Shown one piece after another: positions 57,243-64,000 of a DNA stretch of 64,000 bases (positions are counted from its first letter, which is position 1; the number at the start of each line of letters is the position of its first letter). This DNA is from Bedellia somnulentella (lineage: Eukaryota; Arthropoda; Insecta; Lepidoptera; Bedelliidae). The notes beneath the pieces were generated by a model that ran no database searches, was not told the origin of the DNA, and worked only from the letters and a program-made list of their open reading frames with translations. A program made the position numbers and the translations under genes. The DNA is taken from positions 9,534,535-9,598,534 of the forward strand of contig OY755198.1 of the NCBI GenBank assembly GCA_963576735.1, read 5' to 3'.

Positions 57243-57364
57243 AATGGCCGCGTGGGGTGCTACACACCCTAGATACGCTCTCCAAGCAAAATAGCACAAA
57301 ACTCTGCACCGCTCGCGACTGCTATATGAAATTCACGCACTTTTAGAAAGCTACCAAATGCATT

Positions 57365-57618
57365 ATACATACATACATATACATATTCTCTATATACATA
57401 TTCACGGCTATAAATCTCTAGAAGGGGTAGCCAGAGCTAAAGAACTTGAAGTTCCTCAGCCACTTATGGAAAGTTGAGTGGGGAAAAGATGGCAAAATAA
57501 AGGTCTCCAACCGCATCGCCCAAAAATCCCTTAAAAGCCCCAATACCGTTAGTCGTCTCTTACGAACACCCACCGGCAGAAATGGGGTAGTGTTGTTCTA
57601 AGCCGACACTATACAGCA
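57365..57618 (-). mobile_element. SINE-A1
   Basis: Full-length inverted copy with an extended (CATA)n tail. Confidence 0.74.
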
Positions 57619-58365
57619 TTATTTACATTAGCATGGTAAATTCAAAAGCTCAAAACTTTTACAACTTTTATCACGATAATGACTAATTAAGGGTTAATCA
57701 CATATCATGAAATATGTTATAGTGTTGTCTTAGATCTTAGAGAATGTTTTTTTGTAGTTCGTAGGTGACAAGAGGCAACTAAGTGTTCAATATTAAATGT
57801 TAGTGTTAATCAAACTTAAAACCAATAATTGTTTATTGAAACATCTTTTTAACCGACTTCAAAAAAAGGAGTGTTTTCAATTCGACACTTGTTTTTTTTT
57901 ATTTTTTTATGTTTGTACACCGATTACTTCGCCATTTATGAACCGATTTTGATGTTTTTTTCTAGTTGGAAAGAATGGAATGGTACCATGATGAGGATAT
58001 CAGGGTCTGATGATGGGATCCTGGAGAAATCGAGGGGAACCCGCAAATTTTATAGACACATGTTCCGCGTTTTAAATATTTTCTAAAGTTATATTGGCAA
58101 TCGCTTCTGGAAATCATAATATTATGCTGCTGAGCTGATGATGGAAGGTGTAGGTCCTCAATCACTAGGAGTTAGGAATAGTTCTTTCAACATTCTATAT
58201 AGATTTATACTCCTCTTCATAGCTTTTATGCAGAGAAGTGCAGGTTCACTAAACATTTTCAAAAGTCTGATTTTTCTCCGTCTCTTCATGCCTCTTTATG
58301 AATAACCACTAGGACTGCAAGTAAGTAAGCAAGAAGTAATTTACTTAAAACTCAAACTAAACTCA
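57619..58365. other. Repeat-like sequence without a gene
   Basis: From about 57846 it begins AACCGACTTCAAAAAAAGGA, a motif common in dispersed lepidopteran repeats. Family and ends were not determined. Confidence 0.35.
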
Positions 58366-58366
58366 A

Positions 58367-58567
58367 ACGTTTACGCCGTATTTTTTCGAAGGGGTTGTCA
58401 GAGGTACTAATACTTCAGAGTACCCACGTTTTGCTTGGACAGTATAATCACGTGATAAAGGGCACGCCTATCACCTTTTTCACATGACTAAGTACATCTC
58501 AGCCATGTGAGTTTCCTCGCGATGTTTTCCTTCACCGTTAAAAACCATGATTGGTGTAGGCCCGACC
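58367..58567 (-). mobile_element. SINE-B, degraded
   Basis: AACGTTTACGCCGTA, CCACGTTTTGCTTGGACAG, CAGCCATGTGAGTTTCCTC; head missing. Confidence 0.55.
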
Positions 58568-59066
58568 TTGTCTCCTATCAACTTCCAAATGTGGCTGAGG
58601 AGTTTCTAGATCTAAAGCTCTGGTAGGAATTAAGTATCTTTGATGATGGGTGTCCAACCGCATTGCCCAAAAATACAAAATGAAGCCCATACCCTTAGTA
58701 GCCTCTTAAAGTAGAAAGAGGTAGTGACATGTTGAGGTGCTTTGGGCACATAGAGAGGATGGATGGAAGTAAAGTAGCGAAAGAGATATATAAAGCCAAT
58801 GTGGATGGGATTGTTAGTAGGACGGCCTCGTAAAACGTTTCTAGACCAGATAGAAAACGTTCTTATAAAGGCGGGGGTCCGAAGTGAGAAGAATAGAAGA
58901 GCATGTATGAGAAGAATAATGAATGTAAGGGAAGCAAGAGAGGTTTGTCAAGATCGTACTGAGTGGCGATCGATAGTCTCTGCCTACACCAATGGGAATA
59001 ATTGGCGTGAGTATAAGTAAGTAAGTACGTAAGGTAGTGACATTCTAAGCCGGCAATACACGGCAA
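58566..59066 (-). mobile_element. SINE-A2 interrupted by an RTE fragment
   Basis: Halves at 58566-58734 and 59036-59066. The sequence GGTAGTGACAT is present at both junctions as a target-site duplication. Confidence 0.65.
58735..59033 (+). mobile_element. RTE LINE 3' fragment, variant
   Basis: LRCFGHIERMDGSKVAKEIY, then a frameshift near 58815, then RPRKTFLDQIENVLIKAGVR to SAYTNGN. The tail is (TAAG)n rather than (TATG)n, so it is a distinct subfamily. Confidence 0.72.
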
Positions 59067-59295
59067 TATATTAATTTATTTTCATAAACACACGTTTCTT
59101 TATAATTTCACACCGACCGATTTACGAAAATACAACATTGTAGAAAACGTAATTGCCCTCATCACATTATCATATCAATTAACAATATTTGATTGCTGTA
59201 TAATAATATTTTTGTTTTACGATCACAAACCAGAAGAGGCTTTCAAAGTTCATATAATAGATGTATAGTATGAAGAATAGAGCAAAGAGGTGAAG

Positions 59296-59330
59296 TATAT
59301 AAGGTTAGAGTTTGGACGATTGTCATCAGT
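59296..59330 (+). promoter_or_regulatory. Core promoter of silk-like gene D
   Basis: TATATAA lies at 59296-59302 and TCAGT at 59326-59330, with a predicted +1 A at 59328. The AATATTTTTGTT element is at 59205-59216, 80 nt before the TATA box. Confidence 0.7.
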
Positions 59331-59354
59331 TCATTGCCTCCGCTGAAATATAAA
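59328..59354 (+). other. Non-coding exon 1 of gene D
   Basis: A 27-nt leader (TCAGTTCATTGCCTCC..) runs to a GTAAGT donor at 59355, closest to that of gene A. Intron 1 (59355-60343) contains two SINE-A copies. Confidence 0.6.
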
Positions 59355-59474
59355 GTAAGTCTAGTTTCATAGTCTTCACAAAGCTACCTCGTGAGTATCT
59401 TAGTTATATTTACGTCTCACTTGGAAGATATTTTGATAATGAAAATTTTTATGCTTAATTTTGACACAAGTTTT

Positions 59475-59618
59475 ATACATACATACATTCTCGTACATAT
59501 ACTCACAGACATAAATCCCAAAAATGGCCCATAGCTTAAGATCTAGAAACTCCTCAGCCACATTTGGAAGTTGATAAGGGACAAGATGGTAGAAATAAAG
59601 TATCGTTGGTGATGGGTC
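59475..59618 (-). mobile_element. SINE-A2 tail half, gene D intron 1
   Basis: (CATA)n tail then CTCACAGACATAAATCCC to GTTGGTGATGGGTCT. Confidence 0.6.
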
Positions 59619-59688
59619 TAAATTAGTAACCCAGTTTTTCTAAGAATCTTCTCTTTTGCCGTGTGTTTTCAGCCTATTGCAGTATTGA

Positions 59689-59936
59689 GCTGTGCAGGCT
59701 TAGAATAGCACTACTCCGTTTCTTCCGATGTGTGTACGTAAGAGGCAACTAACGGTATTGGGGCTTTTAGGGGATTTTTGGGCGATTTTGTTCGAGACCC
59801 ATCACACACAGCCTTTACTTTACCATCATTTCCCCACTCAATTTTCCAAAAGTGGCTGAGGAATTTCTAATTCCTTAGCTCTGGCTACCCCTTCTAGAGA
59901 TTTATAGCCTTGAGTATATGTATGTATGTATGTGTG
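59689..59936 (+). mobile_element. SINE-A1, gene D intron 1
   Basis: Full-length sense copy with a 3-bp gap in the head (GCTGTGCAGGC). Confidence 0.72.
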
Positions 59937-60420
59937 TTGCAGCCTAGAAAATCAACACTCCTTTACTTCCCACGGGAATTGTAAAAGGTGACAGAGATAT
60001 TAACAGTAAATGGGCAGTAGCATTACTGCAACAATACTGACATGTGATGTTCAGATGTGTTAGTATTATTTATTATGTATATTTGAATATTGAGTAAAAA
60101 GTCAAGTTTTTTTTTTAATATTTCACGAAATTTAAAAAGGCGAAGGCATGGTTTACCATAAAGCTAAAGTATATAAAGTTACTTTTTGAATGTCGGTTTA
60201 TTTTTTCTTTGCTATCTCCTACATAATTATTTTATAAATTGCCAGGAACTTTTAAATTTTGAAACCACTGCCAGTTAACCATTTTTTTTGTTGTTTCTCC
60301 ACTATAACAACTTTAAATAATAAACATATGTTTTCTGTTTTAGTATTCCAAAAGCTGCCTAGGGAGGAGTGTGACCAAACATTATTTTTATAAATCAAAC
60401 CATTCTCATAGTCATTCGCC

Positions 60421-63240
60421 ATGGGATACAGCAGTGTGGTCTTGTGTAAGTATTTTGCTTTCTTTAACAATAGTTATTTTGTATACGTTTTAACTCTATT
60501 AATTGCAGGTTTACAAAGGATCTCTTATTAAAAAAGTCAAGGAAGCAATTTTTAAAATAAACGCACATACCCACGGCTGTAAATCCCTAGAAGGGGTAGC
60601 CAGAGCTAAGGAATTAGAAATCCCTCAGCCACTTTTGGAAATGTGAGTGGGGAAAAGATGGTGAAATAAAGGTTGTTGGTGATGGGTCTCCAACCGCATC
60701 TCCCAAAAATCCCTTAAAAGCCCCAATACCGTTAGTCGCCTCTTACGTACACCCACCGAAAGAAATGGGGTAGTGCTATTCTAAGCCGACACTACACAGC
60801 GTTTTTAAATATCTTTTTAGTAAATCTCTTACCAAGTTCAATGTGTCCCATGTATACACACATACATACATACATATACTCACGCCGTTAATTCCCATTG
60901 GGGTAGGCAGAGACTATCTATCGCCACTTCGTGCGATCCTGGCAAACCTCTCTTGCTTCGTCTACATCCATCAATATTTTCATACATGCTCTTTTATTCT
61001 TCATACTTCGGACACCTGCCTTTTTCCCATGAATATTAAATATTATTTAATTTCTTTTTAGGTTTACTGGCAATAATAGCTACTACTATAAGTTCACCGA
61101 CGCCGTGCGTAAGTATCGATGTTTTTCTCTGTTTAAAATTTTACTCTTTTAATTTGACAAAGTAACTATTTAAATTTCATTGATATAGTGTTTACTGCTT
61201 TCTACTCCTAGTATTGTATTGTGAAATATTCCGTACTGCAACATTAACATTTTGCCGCGACACGTTACGGGGAAATAATTTTGTGAAAGTAGCGGATACA
61301 TTGTATTATATTAATTAACTTGAAAATAACCCAAAAGACAAGCAACAGCGCTTTAGTTCATAAAGTACTGTAGGGGTCTAAAATATTAAACAATTCTGCA
61401 AATAAATAAATTATCGTTTATTTGTTACCGTCCTTACAGCGAACGAAACCAAAAAATAAATAAAGAATAAATAAAGGAAAGAAAAATTTCGACACAGGCG
61501 GGGATCGAACCCGCGACCTCGGGTGGACGCCCCGACGCTCTTCACCCGAGGTCGCGGGTTCGATCCCCGCCTGTGTCGAAATTTTTCTTTCCTTTATTTA
61601 TTCTTTATTTATTAGTAATAATCCCCACATGAGGTTTTCATGAACAAAAAGATTAAAATTACGAAACCAAAAAAGATCGGGTAAATGTCTAAAGAGATTC
61701 ATTTTGGGACTAAGTAACAAAAACATGAGAAATCCAGTTCCCTAAACGGCTTTATTATATATGTGTCAATCCATTATATTTCTATCCACAGAACCCAAGC
61801 AGACCCCACATCACTCCGGCCACACCTTGCACCCAGCCCTGCCACAGACCTGTAAAAGTTATTCTTCTTAATGGAATTGAAACAGAATTACCTCAACTGA
61901 TTCAAGAATTAAGTTGCTCTCATTCAAAAGATGTTGCTGTAAGCTTCTACAGTTACAACGGTGGTGCTAATTTCTTGGGCAACATCGTCACAGGTTACTG
62001 GGAACTCCTGAGAACACTTAATGACCATGATTTCTTCTTCACTATCGATTCAGACCACAAGTTTACTACCGTGGTCGTCACTAAATTATGTAATCAACAC
62101 AATATAGATTCGATTATAAGTTCCGTTAGAGGTTTATCTAACAATGTCAATAGTGCATCTGTCTTTTACAGAACTTCTCCTAGATTTATTTCAACATCTA
62201 ATGGTGGTTCTTTCGGTCACGTAAATGGGGATGGATCAACAAACTTTATCAGTGGTGGCAGGTCGTTGAACTTTTTAAGTGGCGGTGGATCTACTGGATA
62301 TATTGGAGGAGATGGATCAAGTGGCTTCTCTGGTATAAGAGGACTTGGCTACATTGACAGCGGTTTAGGTTACCTAGAAAGCAGAGGTTCCGCCAGCTAT
62401 CTAAACGGTGGAGTACCATCTAATTACATAAACGGTGGTGGGTCTATTGGATATATTAATGGAAGAGGATCGAGCGACCTCTCCGGTTACCCACAAGTAG
62501 GATATGTTGGAGGGATTGGAGATGCTGGATACTCTGGGAGACTTGGTTACCTTGGGAGTGGACCTTCGGCTTTTGTCAGCGATGGTGGTTGTTCTAGACA
62601 TGGCAGCTCAAACGAAGTTGGAAGACTTGGTTGCCTTGGGAGAGGTGGATTAAGTTACCTAGAAGGCAGAGGTTCCAATGGCTATTTAAGTGGTAGATAT
62701 TCAGCTAATTTCATAAGTGGTGGTGGATCATCTGGTTATATTAGAGGTGGAGGCCAAAGCGGCTTTGGAGACACAAACAGCTATTTTGACGGCAGCCACA
62801 TAGCCGTTCTTACACCGTCACCATCATTCCCATTCTATGATTGTTTAAAACAAAATTCTGCACCAACATCAGGCTGCGACAATTTCATTATTGTCAATAC
62901 CAACCACCCCGGTCTATACCTGAAAGCTTTTTATAACACCAACAAGGTTTTAAGACAAAAAACGTCATATGAGGTCGATGAAGTTCTAACTCTCAACTTC
63001 ATTCCCGTTGTAAAGAGTAATGGTCACAATGTCCAACATTTTGAAGACCTCGCAAAGCAGTACGTCGCGAGACATTTCGAAGAACCTGTGGTGCTGAGAA
63101 ATCCATCTACTGACATCGTTCTGGTAGACCATGGTACCAATTTCAACAGCAAAGTCGTTCTCTGGCCTGTTACTTGCGTTAAATCGCCAATGAATAATTG
63201 TCTGCCTGCATGCAAACAACACATATGGAAGTTGTATTAA
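60421..63240 (+). CDS. Silk-like gene D: short form with intact C-domain
   Basis: Exons are 60344-60445 (coding from 60421), 61062-61108 (47 nt) and 61792-63240, giving 506 aa. The signal peptide is MGYSSVVLC then LLAIIATT. The Cys/Pro stretch has fewer Cys than gene A. The N-domain keeps FLGNIVTGYWELL and LNDHDFFFTIDSD. A Gly-rich region of only about 210 residues (GGGSTGYIGGDGSSGFSG type, mixed with Asp, Arg and Ser) leads directly into a C-domain from about residue 371 (PFYDCLKQN, GLYLKAFYNTNKVL, FEDLAKQYVARHFEEP, TNFNSKVVLWPVTC). About 20 extra residues with two more Cys follow. The Cys/Pro linker of gene A is missing. It is the only paralogue besides A with a complete C-domain, so it is the most likely of the other three to be fully functional. 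Confidence 0.87.
60563..60800 (-). mobile_element. SINE-A1, gene D intron 2
   Basis: Full-length inverted copy ending GCTGTGTAGTGTCGGC on the minus strand; the tail is reduced to GTATGTGCG. Confidence 0.74.
60860..61025 (-). mobile_element. RTE LINE 3'-terminal fragment, gene D intron 2
   Basis: (CATA)n tail, then the minus-strand end of the RTE ORF up to CACCTGCCTTTTT. Its inner end lies about 35 bp before the exon 3 acceptor. Confidence 0.72.
61457..61660. mobile_element. SINE-C hairpin insertion, gene D intron 3
   Basis: Two inverted arms of about 58 bp (through AATTTCGACACAGGCGGGG and CCCCGCCTGTGTCGAAATT) surround a loop of about 20 nt. A 14-bp duplication ACGAAACCAAAAAA lies at 61443-61456 and 61661-61674. 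Confidence 0.75.
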
Positions 63241-63432
63241 AAACAAAAATAGTTCTAGATTGTTTTACAAGAAACAAACTCCTTGAATGTGAAACTTCCT
63301 ATACTTATAATAAGCTATTTATTTTCTTCTAAGTTATTTTTTTTATGTCAAAAATGTATTAGTTTCGTATTTATTTTAATTTATTACCACATTATTTATT
63401 TGTTTCGCACAGCATGATAAAGAACTAAAATT

Positions 63433-63438
63433 AATAAA
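63433..63438 (+). terminator. Candidate polyadenylation signal of gene D
   Basis: AATAAA in TTAATAAACTGAATTAACC lies 193 nt past the stop codon in an AT-rich region. The extent of 63241-63580 otherwise shows only this 3' UTR-like sequence. Confidence 0.55.
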
Positions 63439-63587
63439 CTGAATTAACCATATAAAAATACACTTTTTATTACCAAACCTTAACCCTTTTGTTGATAAAA
63501 ACATTTTCTTTTACTATTAAAGTCAACTGTGTAGAAATTTGCCACTGAAAGGGTTGAAATGGGTATTTTGTATAGATAAATATAATT

Positions 63588-63641
63588 GGTACCCTTCTAG
63601 GGAAATATAGCGGTGAGTATATGTATGTATGTATGTATTTA
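63588..63641 (+). mobile_element. SINE-A tail fragment
   Basis: GGTACCCTTCTAGGGAAATA then (TATG)n. Confidence 0.5.
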
Positions 63642-63854
63642 TGTACCAATATTAGTAAAGTTGTGGACAATATATATTTTGTATCTATGCTTAACTCGAA
63701 AAACATTTACACTCCGCGATGTGGGAATATGAGTGAGACGCTGCTATGTGCGAGTGAGTCCGCTGTAGTGTGCGCTCTAACATGACTCCCACAGAATCAA
63801 CCATATGATAGTGTATTCAAACTTTCAGCATTTGGTGTCTTTAAAACGTTGCAA
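63642..63854. other. No gene recognised
   Basis: AT-rich with a short GC-richer segment at 63715-63790. No motif supported. Confidence 0.3.
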
Positions 63855-64000
63855 TGATGTGTCGTAAGCGGCAACTAAAGGTTCGGTACTTTTTGAATGT
63901 ATTTTGGGCGATGCAATCGGAGACCTATCACCAACGATACTTTATTTCTACCATCTTGTCCTCTATCAATTCCAAATGTGGATAAGGAGATTCTAGCTCT
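63855..64000 (+). mobile_element. SINE-A2, running off the window
   Basis: GTGTCGTAAGCGGCAACTAA to the window end at GATTCTAGCTCT; head truncated. Confidence 0.65.

Overview
The window looks like nuclear DNA of a lepidopteran insect (moth or butterfly). It is AT-rich and intron-bearing, and it is crowded with retroposons whose 3' ends are short (TATG)n or (TTATG)n tails. It also carries Helitron remnants, RTE-type and jockey/CR1-type LINE fragments, mariner and piggyBac transposases and several palindromic MITEs. The only host-type genes I can support are four paralogous silk-like secreted structural protein genes, all on the + strand. I label them A to D; these labels are mine, not established gene names.

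Silk-like cluster, about 22.1 to 63.5 kb. Each gene has the same plan: an upstream AT element, a TATA box, an arthropod TCAGT initiator, a tiny non-coding exon 1 (27-30 nt), an exon 2 with the start codon and 25 coding nt, an exon 3 of exactly 47 nt, and one large terminal exon. The splice phases are identical in all four. The proteins have a signal peptide, a short Cys/Pro-rich stretch, a non-repetitive N-domain of about 108 residues, a Gly/Ser/Tyr-rich repeat region and, in A and D, a non-repetitive C-domain of about 116 residues. Gene A (24916-30781, 1463 aa) is the full-scale structural protein. It has about 1000 residues of GGGGSTGY-type repeats and a Cys/Pro-rich linker before the C-domain. 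Gene D (60421-63240, 506 aa) is a short intact form. Genes B (41130-43625) and C (50220-52739) arose by a segmental duplication. Both have lost the C-domain reading frame, and both carry the same 165-bp MITE inside the decayed C-domain sequence. I do not recognise the family by name. A silk, egg-glue or cuticle-like extracellular role is inferred from architecture only.

Mobile DNA. 0-12 kb: Helitron remnants, a decayed DDE transposase gene broken by other insertions, an RTE LINE 3' half with an intact YADD motif (7.8-8.9 kb) and a degraded mariner (9.6-10.7 kb). 12.7-15.7 kb: a minus-strand jockey/CR1-like LINE with a long RT ORF. 17.4-18.5 kb: a second LINE family. 32.4-38.7 kb: a LINE with a PHD-finger ORF1 and an EN-RT ORF2, split by a 2.6-kb piggyBac that has perfect TTAA flanks and a transposase with a single internal TGA. 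More than 50 SINE and LINE fragments fill the rest. Family names used below: SINE-A (head begins GCTGTGTAGTGTCGGC, tail (TATG)n; subfamilies A1 and A2), SINE-B (tRNA-derived, tail (TTATG)n), SINE-C (tRNA-like with long target-site duplications), and MITE-D, -E, -F, -G and -H.

The most interesting signals are the tandem silk-like family with its shared promoter module, the two stages of C-domain loss in genes B and C, and the shared 3' end of SINE-A and the RTE LINE. No functional tRNA, rRNA, CRISPR or viral gene was seen. Coordinates of the repeat fragments are approximate, within about 5-10 bases.
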